From assembly GCA_013329615.1 (NCBI GenBank), contig DUKA01000097.1, positions 7,971 through 23,968 on the forward strand: a DNA stretch of 15,998 nucleotides. Reading direction: 5' to 3'. Shown here in pieces: positions 1 to 7,158 of the stretch (position 1 is the stretch's first letter; each line of letters opens with the position of its first letter). This stretch comes from Candidatus Bathyarchaeota archaeon (GTDB lineage: Archaea; Thermoproteota; Bathyarchaeia; TCS64). Made by a program: the position numbers and the translations under genes. Under the pieces are notes generated by a model. The model was not told the origin of the DNA and searched no databases. It saw nothing but the letters and a program-made list of their open reading frames with translations.

Positions 1-1
1 C

Positions 2-70
2 TATGCCCTGAGGATGCAGCTCAATATGAAGAAAAAGGCCGCCATGTCCCCCCCGAACGTTGAGCCTTAA
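2..70 (+). CDS. C-terminal tail of an unidentified protein (5' end outside window)
   Basis: An open frame enters from the left edge and stops at the TAA at 68-70, giving 22 residues that end in ...SPPNVEP. The segment is Lys- and Met-rich with a polar, proline-containing end. It is too short to assign a family. It runs in the same direction as the next gene, whose own TATA-like box begins two bases after this stop, so the next gene probably has its own promoter. That this is a real coding end is inferred from the open frame, the good fit of the stop to the following promoter, and the lack of any other explanation. Confidence 0.5.
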   Translation, partial: YALRMQLNMKKKAAMSPPNVEP

Positions 71-71
71 C

Positions 72-79
72 CTTAAATC
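72..79 (+). promoter_or_regulatory. TATA-like box of the small charged protein gene
   Basis: The sequence CTTAAATC is centred about 25 bases before the GTG at 100. That is the usual archaeal TATA-to-start distance, so the transcript would begin on the GTG and be leaderless. No Shine-Dalgarno motif lies between box and start, which agrees. Confidence 0.5.
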
Positions 80-99
80 ACCTCCTAGCAGTTTAACAC

Positions 100-522
100 G
101 TGGCGCAGGGCTTGTACTACGACGTTGAAATAACCCCCGAACTCGAAACCGAGTACATAGAGAAGGTCGCCCAGAAGATACACGAGCAAGAGATGGAGAC
201 CGCCGCGATACTGCTGCTCGAGAGTAGCAAGCCTCTCGTCTGGGTCGGTGGCGAGATGGGTCGCTTCTTCATCACACCCTTCGTGCCAATCATAAGCGAC
301 AAGTGGGGAGTCACGAGCGAGAAGTTCTTCCTAGTCTTCGAGAAGAGAGAGAACATCGAGCGGCTCCTGAAGAGGCTCGAGGAGCTCTCGCAGGAGGACG
401 AGGATAAGAGGCGGGCGGAGAAGGAGGCTCGCAAGAAGGCAGAGCAGGAGAAGGCGGTGGCCGAGGGTGGAGCGCAACCTCAAAACGAGAAAAAGGGATG
501 GCGAAAATACCTCCCATTTTAA
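100..522 (+). CDS. Small charged protein of unknown function
   Basis: 140 residues from a GTG start supported by a TATA-like box 25 bases upstream. Residues 1-30 are acidic and probably helical. Residues 34-66 are the only hydrophobic part, containing AAILLLESSKPLVWVGGEMG and FFITPFVPII; this is too broken by Gly and Pro for a normal transmembrane helix and looks like a membrane-surface or partner-binding segment. Residues 82-125 are a highly charged Glu/Lys/Arg helix with coiled-coil character, and the tail is basic with an aromatic end (GWRKYLPF). I do not recognise a named family. It lies 42 bases before the MutL-type gene on the same strand, but that gene has its own promoter box. A role beside MutL is possible from position only. 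Confidence 0.8.
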   Translation: MAQGLYYDVEITPELETEYIEKVAQKIHEQEMETAAILLLESSKPLVWVGGEMGRFFITPFVPIISDKWGVTSEKFFLVFEKRENIERLLKRLEELSQEDEDKRRAEKEARKKAEQEKAVAEGGAQPQNEKKGWRKYLPF

Positions 523-528
523 CCCTGA

Positions 529-535
529 TTATAAA
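529..535 (+). promoter_or_regulatory. TATA box of the mutL-like operon
   Basis: TTATAAA, centred at 532, predicts transcription starting near 558, about 7 bases before the ATG at 565. This favours 565 over the in-frame ATGs at 598 and 628 and makes the transcript almost leaderless. Confidence 0.6.
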
Positions 536-564
536 CAGAATTCCCCTCCTTTCAGAAACCTTTA

Positions 565-2436
565 ATGGGGGAGGTCTTTAAAGAATTCAGATTCGCGATG
601 CCTGCCCTCAAGAAAACCATCGAGGTAATGCAATACATTCTCGCGACGGACGTAGGAAGCACGACGACGAAGGCAAGATTCTTCCACAAGAAGGATGGCG
701 TCTGGCGCTTCTACGTAGCCGGCGAGGCACCAACCACGGTCGAAGCCCCCTACGAGGACGTGACCCTCGGCGTACAGAACGCGGTCCGCGAGGTCGAGGA
801 ACTGACAGGACACAAGCTCCTGAGCCCCGACGGAAGCGGACTCATAATCCCATACGACGGGAAGCAGGGAGTAGACCTATACTGTACAACGAGTAGCGCA
901 GGTGGCGGCCTGCAGATGATGGTCGCCGGCCTGATCAAGAACATGACCGCCGAGTCCGCCAACAGGGCAGCGCTCGGCGCAGGAGCCATAGTTATGGATG
1001 TAATCGCCCGCGACGACGGCAGGCAACCATACGTGAAGATACAGCGCATCAGGAACCTACGCCCCGACATGATCCTCCTCGCAGGGGGAACAGACGGAGG
1101 CGCGGGCCAGCACGTCATGGAGATCGCCGAGCTCATCAAGGCGGCAGAGCCCAAGGCGCGCCTCGGCGCCAGCTACAACCTCCCAATCGTCTACGCCGGC
1201 AACAAGTCGATCCGCAAGGAGATCGAAAACCTGTTCAAGGGCTTCTTCGCCCTCGACGTGGTCGACAACATCAGGCCGACGCTAGAGGTCGAGAACACGG
1301 AGCCCGCGCGCCGCGCAGTGCACGAGCTCTTCATGGAGCACGTCATGAGCCACGCCCCCGGATACAACAATCTCATGAAGTGGACCGACATCCCGATCAT
1401 GCCCACCCCCGCAGGCGAGGGCATGGCGATGCAACTCATCGCAGACACGTTCAAGATGAACGTCCTAGGCGTCGGCCTCGGCGGGGCGACGACAAACGTC
1501 TACAGCGTCGTCGAGGGACGCTTCGTCCGAAGCGTCTCCGCCAACCTGGGCATGAGCTACAGCGTGACCAACGTCATGAAAGAGGCGGGCATCCCCAACA
1601 TCATGAGGTGGATACCCTTCAAGATCGAGGAGGAAGAGGTCGCCAGCCGCCTGATGAACAAGATGATCAGGCCGACCACCATCCCCCAGACGCTCGAAGA
1701 CCTCATGGTAGAGCACGCCGTCGCACGCGAGGCGCTCCGCCTCGGTCTGCAGCACCACCGCACCATCGCAACGCGCCTCAAGGGTGTGCAGACGCAGCGT
1801 ACCATCAGCGACATGTTCGAGCAGGCCATCGAGGACAGCTACGTCCAGATGATGAACATCGACGTCATCGCCGGCACCGGCGGGCTACTGAGCCACGCCC
1901 CGCGCCGCATACAGCCGATGTACATCCTCAGCGACGCGTGGCTCCCAGAGGGAGTCACGAGGATGTTCCAAGACTCCGTCTTCATGATGCCCCACTTGGG
2001 CGTCACGAGCACGGTCGCCCGCGACGCCGCGTGGAGCGTCTTCGACAAGGACTGCCTACTGAGGATCGGCACCAGCGTAGCCGCGGCAGGCACCGCGAAG
2101 CTCGGCGACCCGTGCATGGTCGTCGAACTCACGTTGCCCGACGGCTCCACGGTGAAGGAGGACATGAAGTTCGGCGACATAAAGCTCGTCCCGCTGGATG
2201 AGGGCAAGGAGGCGAAGGCGGTCATAACCCCCGCCAAGACCTTCGACCTCGGCATGGGTCCGGGCAAGGCCAAGGAGGCCACCGTCATAGGCGGCATCGC
2301 GGGCATACTGCTCGACGCACGTGGCCGCCCACTCTACTTCCCCGAGGAAGACGCCGCGAGGAGAGACCTGCTATACAAGTGGTTCTCCACACTCAAACTG
2401 TACCCCGAGGACCCCCTCAAGGAGCTGGTGAAGTAA
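565..2436 (+). CDS. MutL-family ASKHA ATPase (glutamate mutase reactivase-like)
   Basis: 623 residues with the pattern of the MutL family (Pfam MutL, ASKHA ATPase fold). The phosphate-1 loop is ATDVGSTTTK at about 27-36, AGGTDGGAG is at 173-181, the second phosphate loop VGLGGATTNVYS is at 303-314, and a GTGG adenosine-type loop is at 437-440. MutL proteins are thought to act as ATP-driven chaperones or reactivases of the B12-dependent glutamate mutase encoded by mutE/mutS. No mutase subunit or corrinoid protein is visible here; the nearest partner is the barrel protein one base downstream. Relatives of MutL occur in many anaerobes away from any mutase, so the client may be different. The family is clear; the exact role is inference. 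The start was chosen by the TATA box at 529-535. Confidence 0.85.
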   Translation: MGEVFKEFRFAMPALKKTIEVMQYILATDVGSTTTKARFFHKKDGVWRFYVAGEAPTTVEAPYEDVTLGVQNAVREVEELTGHKLLSPDGSGLIIPYDGKQGVDLYCTTSSAGGGLQMMVAGLIKNMTAESANRAALGAGAIVMDVIARDDGRQPYVKIQRIRNLRPDMILLAGGTDGGAGQHVMEIAELIKAAEPKARLGASYNLPIVYAGNKSIRKEIENLFKGFFALDVVDNIRPTLEVENTEPARRAVHELFMEHVMSHAPGYNNLMKWTDIPIMPTPAGEGMAMQLIADTFKMNVLGVGLGGATTNVYSVVEGRFVRSVSANLGMSYSVTNVMKEAGIPNIMRWIPFKIEEEEVASRLMNKMIRPTTIPQTLEDLMVEHAVAREALRLGLQHHRTIATRLKGVQTQRTISDMFEQAIEDSYVQMMNIDVIAGTGGLLSHAPRRIQPMYILSDAWLPEGVTRMFQDSVFMMPHLGVTSTVARDAAWSVFDKDCLLRIGTSVAAAGTAKLGDPCMVVELTLPDGSTVKEDMKFGDIKLVPLDEGKEAKAVITPAKTFDLGMGPGKAKEATVIGGIAGILLDARGRPLYFPEEDAARRDLLYKWFSTLKLYPEDPLKELVK

Positions 2437-2437
2437 A

Positions 2438-3619
2438 ATGACCGCAAAAAAGCACGAAGCCCCGAAGACCGAGAAGAAGAAGGACGACAAGGAGAGCGGA
2501 GAGGCACACGCCTACACGCCGGGCCTCAAGGTCAAGCGCGCCATCACGGTCGAGAAGCTCCGCAGACTCCCCATACCCGGAGAGGTCCTGCACAAGGTCG
2601 GAGCCAAGGTCAACTACGACACCAAGGTCGCGAGGACTGAGATCAGCGGCGAGCCCGAGATAGTCAAGGTCGCCATGGTCCTCGGCGTAGAGGCCGAGGA
2701 CATGAACAGGTTCATGCTGAAGAAGGTCGGCGACAAGGTGAAGCAGGGCGAAAGCATCGCCTTTTACAGTGCCTTGTTCGGGCTCATCAAGAAGGATGTC
2801 CCCAGCCCGAGGGACGGAACAATCGAGTCGGCCTCTGAGGTCACCGGTCAGGTCATCGTCAGGGGCTCCCCCATACCCATCGAGGTGGACGCCTATCTGC
2901 CCGGCACGATCGTCAACGTAGTCCCCCGTGAGGGCGTCGTCGTGCAGACTCACGGCGCATTCATCCAGGGCATCTTCGGCATCGGCGGCGAGGTACACGG
3001 CGAGATAAAAACCATCACGGCCAACAACGAGGAGATGGTGACGCCCGAGAAGATCACACCCGACTGCAAGGGCAAGGTCCTCATCGGCGGCTCACTCATC
3101 ACCCTCGAGGCGATGAGGAAGGCGGCCGAGGTCGGCGCATCGGCCCTCGTAGTCGGAGGCGTCCGCCACCAAGACCTAACCACCTTCACGGGACAGGAGA
3201 TAGGAGTCGCCATCACGGGGCAAGAGGAGGTCGGCTTCACCCTCATCATCACCGAAGGCTTCGGCAAGATGAACATGAGCGCCACCACCTTCAAGCTCCT
3301 AAAGAGCTTCGACGGCTACCTCGCCTGCGTAAACGGCGCCACCCAGATCAGGGCGGGCGTCCTCAGGCCAGAGATCATCATCCCGCACGAGGAGAAGCTG
3401 GATGAGGCGGGTGACGCATTCGCCAAGGGCATGGTCCCCGGGACGCCCGTCAGGATCATCCGCCAGCCCTACTTCGGCGCGATAGGCGTCGTCGACACCC
3501 TCCCGGTCGAGCTACAGCCCATGGAGTCCGAGAGCCTCGTCCGCGTCCTGACCGTCAAGCTGAACGACGGCAAGATCGCGATGGTGCCGAGGGCGAACGT
3601 CGAGATAATCGAGGAGTAA
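2438..3619 (+). CDS. Barrel-sandwich (RnfC-like/lipoyl-like) and KOW-like domain protein, MutL partner
   Basis: 393 residues, starting one base after the mutL-like stop with GGTGA as Shine-Dalgarno 7-8 bases upstream, so the two are translated from one message. Residues 1-25 are a Lys/Glu-rich disordered tail. Residues about 45-150 look like a barrel-sandwich hybrid: the turn KVGDKVKQGESIAF at 96-109 followed by PSPRDGTIES at 122-131 matches the biotinyl/lipoyl/RnfC-barrel pattern, but no modifiable MKM-type lysine is present. Residues 205-320 form a Gly-rich alpha/beta region (GKVLIGGSLITLEAMRKA, ASALVVGGVRHQD). Residues 333-393 look like an SH3/KOW-type beta barrel (GTPVRIIRQPYFGAIGVV). No membrane segment is seen. 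A scaffold or docking role for MutL or its client is inferred from the strict gene coupling. No enzymatic motif is visible. Confidence 0.75.
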   Translation: MTAKKHEAPKTEKKKDDKESGEAHAYTPGLKVKRAITVEKLRRLPIPGEVLHKVGAKVNYDTKVARTEISGEPEIVKVAMVLGVEAEDMNRFMLKKVGDKVKQGESIAFYSALFGLIKKDVPSPRDGTIESASEVTGQVIVRGSPIPIEVDAYLPGTIVNVVPREGVVVQTHGAFIQGIFGIGGEVHGEIKTITANNEEMVTPEKITPDCKGKVLIGGSLITLEAMRKAAEVGASALVVGGVRHQDLTTFTGQEIGVAITGQEEVGFTLIITEGFGKMNMSATTFKLLKSFDGYLACVNGATQIRAGVLRPEIIIPHEEKLDEAGDAFAKGMVPGTPVRIIRQPYFGAIGVVDTLPVELQPMESESLVRVLTVKLNDGKIAMVPRANVEIIEE

Positions 3620-3634
3620 AACCCCCCGATCCCA

Positions 3635-3641
3635 TTTTTTT
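3635..3641 (+). terminator. T-run terminator of the mutL-like operon
   Basis: Seven T residues begin 16 bases after the barrel-protein stop, directly after a C-rich stretch. Archaeal RNA polymerase terminates on such T-runs without needing a hairpin. The run merges with the AT-rich TATATC that may serve as the promoter of the next gene. Confidence 0.5.
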
Positions 3642-3656
3642 ATATCTTTCTTCCCA

Positions 3657-3695
3657 ACTGCTTCGGCAAAGCAGGTATCCTACCTTACCGAAGTT
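3657..3695 (+). repeat. Nested inverted repeat before the flavin reductase gene
   Basis: CTTCGG at 3661-3666 pairs with CCGAAG at 3688-3693, and an inner AGGTA (3673-3677) pairs with TACCT (3681-3685) around a TCC loop. Flanking CAA and TTG can add three more pairs across a small bulge. If TATATC near 3641-3646 is the promoter, transcription starts around 3669, inside the repeat, so it would act as a DNA operator; if transcription starts earlier it would be an RNA hairpin next to the ribosome site. Confidence 0.4.
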
Positions 3696-3701
3696 GGAGG
3701 C

Positions 3702-4271
3702 ATGAAGAAGTCGATAGGGATCGGAACGTACGCTCTGCCCTCCCCAGTCTGGGTCGTGGGCACATACGACGCCGCGGGTAAGCCAAACCTCATGACGGCC
3801 GCTTGGGGCGGGATATGCAACTCGCGCCCGCCCTGCATCTACGTGAGCCTTCGCAAGGCGACGTACAGCCACGGGAACATCATGACGCGGAAGGCTTACA
3901 CCGTCAGCATACCCTCCGAGAAACACGTCAGGGAGGCAGACTGGTTGGGGATCGCCTCCGGCCGAGATGTAGACAAGTTCGAGATCGCGAAGTTGACATC
4001 CGTCAAGGGGTCGACTGTCGACGCCCCATACGTCGAGGAGTTCCCAGTCGTCATCGAGTGTCGCGTCAAGGAGGTCGTTGAGCTTGGTCTTCACACCCAG
4101 TTCGTCGGCGAAATAATGGGCGTCAAGGCGGATGCAGACGTCCTCAACGCGAAGGGGATGATAGACATCGAGAAGGTGAAGCCCATACTATTCACAGCGG
4201 GCGCCGGCACCTATCATGGCGTCGGGAATAAACTGCAGGACGCCTTCACCGTTAGGGAGATGAAGACGTAG
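3702..4271 (+). CDS. Flavoredoxin-like flavin reductase domain protein
   Basis: 189 residues matching the flavin-reductase-like FMN-binding split-barrel family that includes flavoredoxin. The N-terminal region has the typical PSPVWVVGTYDAAGKPNLMT strand-turn (14-33) followed by AAWGGICNSRPPCIYVSLRK, which in the family contacts FMN, then THGN-like YSHGNIMTRKAYTVSIPSE, and a C-terminal strand set ending in TYHGVGNKL. Such proteins bind FMN and pass electrons between reduced nicotinamide or protein donors and a partner; they are cytosolic and typical of anaerobes. The start is fixed by family alignment; GGAGG ends only one base before the ATG, which is closer than usual. It converges on the M14 gene, with one base between the two stop codons. 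The electron partner cannot be told from context. Confidence 0.85.
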   Translation: MKKSIGIGTYALPSPVWVVGTYDAAGKPNLMTAAWGGICNSRPPCIYVSLRKATYSHGNIMTRKAYTVSIPSEKHVREADWLGIASGRDVDKFEIAKLTSVKGSTVDAPYVEEFPVVIECRVKEVVELGLHTQFVGEIMGVKADADVLNAKGMIDIEKVKPILFTAGAGTYHGVGNKLQDAFTVREMKT

Positions 4272-4272
4272 G

Positions 4273-6759
4273 CTAGACCCCGCTCGCGCAGTAATAGATG
4301 GCGTTGAAGAGCATCTTGAAGGTACCCCGCGACTGGTTCCTGAAGTGTGGCGGGAAGCCGAACAGGATCACCCTCCCCCTGCCGGCGGGCAGGTCTGCCA
4401 CGGCGGAGAGCCCCCTTAGCTGTTTCTCTCCGAGAATCCAGCCGCTCAGCAGCGGATTCGCCTCTGGGTACTTCGCCACCTCGTACCCCTCCTTCACCCT
4501 GAAGGCTGGACCCGAGATGAAGTACATCGCGGACTCACGCGGGTACCCGTAGGCGACCGGGTGCGTCTCGTCCAAGGTCACCCTGAGTATGCTGCCGGGG
4601 ATGTAGAACTCCTGCTCCTTCAGCCCCTCGAGGGGGTTCTCGGCGGCGACCACGAGGTCCTTTATGGCGTAGACGGACGCCTTGTTGAGGGCTATGACGC
4701 TACCGCCATCGCCGAGGAACGCGAGCACCGCCCTAGTTCCATCGATGCCGAGACCCATCTGGTACATATCCTCGTATCTCGTCGCGTCGAGGCTCTTGAT
4801 CGCCTTCGCGCCTTCGACTATTTGGTCCCTGGCAAGATCGGGCAGTATCAGGACATCTATCTTCTCGGCGAGGTCGCCTTGCCTGACGTCCTGCGGGGAC
4901 AGCGACTGGAACTCGAAACCGTACTCTTCGAGAACCATCCTGAGCCAGCCCTCGTCGGCGTTCGGGACCCAAGCCTTGTAGACGCCCACGCGGGGTTTTA
5001 GGACCTCGAAGGCGATGTCCGGCAGCTCCTCGACGCCGTAGAAGTCGACGCCGAGACCCGCCGCCGCCTTCATCACCTTCTCAACCTCCTTGCCCGACTC
5101 GACGATGAAGGCGCCGGGCTTCAGCTCCACATCGCCCGCCTCCTCCCAGCCCTCCGCCCTGAAGAGCCTGAAACCCGCCCTCAGGAACATGTTCGCCGCC
5201 TTCGTCGAGGCGAGGTGCTCCGAGGGGAACATGTACAGCGGCTTACCCGAGCCATGCACGACTCCGGTGCCCCTCTTCAGCTTAAGCGGCTTGAGCTTGC
5301 ACTCGAACTTATCCTTCACCTGAACAACATCGACTCCCATCTGGAGGCCGAGCGTCTGCGCCGTCACGTCGTAGGGGACCTCCGGTGGGTCACCGGGGTT
5401 CTTTCTGAGGTCTGGGTAGACCTGCTTCTCCAGCATGGTCTTGGCGAACCTGCCGTAGGGCTGGGCGACGGGGATAACGACGCTCCCTTCGGGGTATTCT
5501 ACACCGTCAGCCGTGAACTTGTGCTTCGCCTCGAAGAGGCGTACGTCCCCCATCCTCATCACGTCGAGTAACTCATACGCCGCGCCGTTATCGGGCTGTA
5601 TCTTCGGCACGACGAAGGCGTATGGGCCGCCGTTGGGGTTGAGTGCCCTCTTACCGATCTCTAGACTACCCCTTAACCAGCGCTCCCTGTGCTTCGCCGC
5701 GTTCTGGAGCAGCGCCATGGCGGCTATGAACTCGTAGTCGACGATGTCCCTGAGGCTCCACCTGCCGCCGCCCCAAGGCATGACGTGGTTCCACCTAGCC
5801 TCAAGCGGCTTGAAACCTCTCTCCCCCTCGAGCTCCTTGGCCTTGATGTCGACGGGGCTCGCGATGTCGGCGCTAGCAGCCTCGCTGAGGATGCGTATCC
5901 CACCGTGGTAGTGCTGGTACGCCCGGGCCGGGGTCCAGATGTCGAACTCCCAATTGTTGTTGACCCCCGACTTCCCAGCCGTCGTCAGGGCGTCCGCCAT
6001 AGTCAACCCCATGAAGCTCGTGCCGCTAACTAGCACGGGGTCAACATTCGGGTCTACAGGATCGATGTACGGCGGCAGGTAGAAGCGGGGTCCCTTCTGC
6101 CCCATCTGGTGGATGTCGTAGACGATCTGCGGGTGCCAGACGTTATGCACCTTCTCGACGGTCAGCTTAGTCTCCTGAAGGGCGAACATGAACCAGTCGC
6201 GGTTGTTGTCGTGGCCCGCGTACTTGTGGTAGACCATCGGCGGGCTCGTCCCCTCATACTTCGTGCCGAGGTACTTCCTGTACCAATCGCAGACCAGTCT
6301 GTTTCCATCAGGGTTTAACGACGGCACGAGGAGGAGGATAGTGTTCTCTAGAATCTCCTCGACCTCGTCGTCCCTGCCCGTGGCGAGTCTGTGCAGCAAC
6401 TCCATGCTCATCTGGCTTCCTCCGACCTCCGTCGAGTGGATGCTGCAGGTTATCAGCACGATCGTCTTGCCCTGCGCCACGAGCCCCTCGGCCTCTTCCG
6501 ACTTCACTCCGTCAGGGTCCGAAAGCCTCAGCTGGATACCGCGAAGCTCCTCAAGCCTGCGCAGGTTCCCCGGAGAAGACACCATGGCGAGGACAAACGG
6601 GTTCCCCTCGGTGGTCTTCCCCAGCTTCTCGAACCTGACACGATCAGACGCCGCCGCGACCTTGCCGAAGTAACCAACAATCTCCGGCCAATCGGCGAGC
6701 CTCCGATCCTCCCCGACACTATATCCCAGATACTCCTTAGGAGAAGGAACAGCGACCAT
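4273..6759 (-). CDS. Large M14-family zinc carboxypeptidase-like protein
   Basis: 828 residues, the length of the large two-part M14 proteins. The N-terminal 300 residues carry the carboxypeptidase A-type centre: zinc ligands H108 and E111 in HSTE, substrate-site NPDG at 149-152, HDNNRDW at 183-189 (with the Arg that holds the substrate carboxylate), third zinc ligand H217 in YDIHQMG, and a probable catalytic Glu, E293, in RILSEAAS. All expected residues are present, so it should be active on C-terminal residues of peptides. Residues about 560-828 look like the glutamine-amidotransferase-like accessory domain seen in such proteins (DVLILPD, GGSVIALNK, GRVILFGFPPHFRNQS). There is no signal peptide or membrane helix at the N-terminus, unlike many bacterial relatives, so it is probably cytosolic. 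A promoter box at 6789-6796 supports the ATG at 6759. Confidence 0.85.
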   Translation of the reverse strand: MVAVPSPKEYLGYSVGEDRRLADWPEIVGYFGKVAAASDRVRFEKLGKTTEGNPFVLAMVSSPGNLRRLEELRGIQLRLSDPDGVKSEEAEGLVAQGKTIVLITCSIHSTEVGGSQMSMELLHRLATGRDDEVEEILENTILLLVPSLNPDGNRLVCDWYRKYLGTKYEGTSPPMVYHKYAGHDNNRDWFMFALQETKLTVEKVHNVWHPQIVYDIHQMGQKGPRFYLPPYIDPVDPNVDPVLVSGTSFMGLTMADALTTAGKSGVNNNWEFDIWTPARAYQHYHGGIRILSEAASADIASPVDIKAKELEGERGFKPLEARWNHVMPWGGGRWSLRDIVDYEFIAAMALLQNAAKHRERWLRGSLEIGKRALNPNGGPYAFVVPKIQPDNGAAYELLDVMRMGDVRLFEAKHKFTADGVEYPEGSVVIPVAQPYGRFAKTMLEKQVYPDLRKNPGDPPEVPYDVTAQTLGLQMGVDVVQVKDKFECKLKPLKLKRGTGVVHGSGKPLYMFPSEHLASTKAANMFLRAGFRLFRAEGWEEAGDVELKPGAFIVESGKEVEKVMKAAAGLGVDFYGVEELPDIAFEVLKPRVGVYKAWVPNADEGWLRMVLEEYGFEFQSLSPQDVRQGDLAEKIDVLILPDLARDQIVEGAKAIKSLDATRYEDMYQMGLGIDGTRAVLAFLGDGGSVIALNKASVYAIKDLVVAAENPLEGLKEQEFYIPGSILRVTLDETHPVAYGYPRESAMYFISGPAFRVKEGYEVAKYPEANPLLSGWILGEKQLRGLSAVADLPAGRGRVILFGFPPHFRNQSRGTFKMLFNAIYYCASGV

Positions 6760-6788
6760 AACTATCGATTAACAATAATCTGCACTTT

Positions 6789-6796
6789 CATAAAAA
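6789..6796 (-). promoter_or_regulatory. TATA-like box of the M14 gene
   Basis: Read on the minus strand the sequence is TTTTTATG, centred about 33 bases before the ATG at 6759. Transcription would start about 7 bases before the ATG, giving a very short leader. Confidence 0.45.
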
Positions 6797-6840
6797 ACCA
6801 CGCCGCCCCAGCCACGCTAAAAAAAGCTGGGGATAACATG

Positions 6841-6861
6841 ATCAAATAATTGATGCATCAA
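6841..6861. repeat. Overlapping palindromes in the long intergenic region
   Basis: TTGATGCATCAA at 6850-6861 is a perfect 12-base palindrome. It shares its left half with a second inverted repeat, ATCAA (6841-6845) against TTGAT (6850-6854). This gives three half-sites in alternating orientation between the divergent M14 and membrane-operon promoters, which could be a binding site for a dimeric regulator. No regulator can be assigned. Confidence 0.35.
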
Positions 6862-6994
6862 AAAGAATGGTTCACTGGGTAGATTAAGGTGAAGCGAACT
6901 CTGAAAGGTAATTACTATATATGATCACAAGCGAATAAGAAAATTCCTAATAACTCGACATTTTGTATAGAAATTATGCCTTTTTCTAGGGAAG

Positions 6995-7003
6995 TATTAA
7001 ATA
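6995..7003 (+). promoter_or_regulatory. Candidate TATA box of the four-gene membrane operon
   Basis: TATTAAATA predicts transcription starting near 7025, leaving a leader of about 130 bases before the ATG at 7159. That is long against the near-leaderless genes around it. CTATAT at 7009-7014 is an alternative that would start near 7037. Confidence 0.4.
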
Positions 7004-7038
7004 TTGATCTATATCACCACTCTATCTAGCCGGAAAAA

Positions 7039-7122
7039 GGGAACACGTTCTCCCGAGGCGGTGAGTTAAGATTCAACTCATCGATCAACGGGGATGGCCC
7101 CGAATGGGTTACGTGTCAGCCC
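7039..7122 (+). ncRNA. Possible structured leader RNA (three-way junction) of the membrane operon
   Basis: Outer stem: GGG (7039-7041) and ACACGT (7043-7048) pair with ACGTGT (7111-7116) and CCC (7120-7122), with a small internal loop. Inside it are two hairpins: GGTGAGTT (7060-7067) with AACTCATC (7075-7082), and CGGGG (7089-7093) with CCCCG (7098-7102) around an ATGG loop. GGGA at 7039-7042 can instead pair with TCCC at 7051-7054, which would break the outer stem, so two states are possible. It matches no riboswitch or RNA class I know. The pairing is seen; function and expression are inference. Confidence 0.35.
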
Positions 7123-7158
7123 TTTACGGTCAATTGAAACGAATGGAGAAAAAAGCGA

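Larger units (their letters stand above)
6760..7158. other. 399-base divergent intergenic region
   Basis: This AT-rich gap separates the leftward M14 gene from the rightward membrane operon. It has no plausible open frame. It holds the M14 promoter near 6790, the palindromes at 6841-6861, several TATA-like candidates (6914-6922, 6995-7003, 7008-7014), and a GC-richer segment at 7039-7122 that can fold. The base composition changes sharply at about 7030, where the foldable segment begins. Confidence 0.7.

Noticed and set aside
77..86. ATCACCTCCT, identical to the 3' end of archaeal 16S rRNA (anti-Shine-Dalgarno)
   Set aside because: The flanking bases are not rRNA: the left side is the end of an open frame and a TATA-like box. 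A single ten-base match is best taken as chance.
1380..2201. 273-residue frame inside the mutL-like gene, and several 90-150 residue antisense frames there
   Set aside because: Composition is dominated by Arg, His and Pro or by low-complexity runs, as expected of shadow frames of a GC-rich gene.
7039..7122. tRNA or known riboswitch (fluoride, guanidine, c-di-GMP, cobalamin) in the membrane-operon leader
   Set aside because: There is no seven-base acceptor stem with a T-arm GTTC-type motif. GGGGATGG recalls the fluoride riboswitch, but the required pseudoknot partner and following conserved bases are not found.
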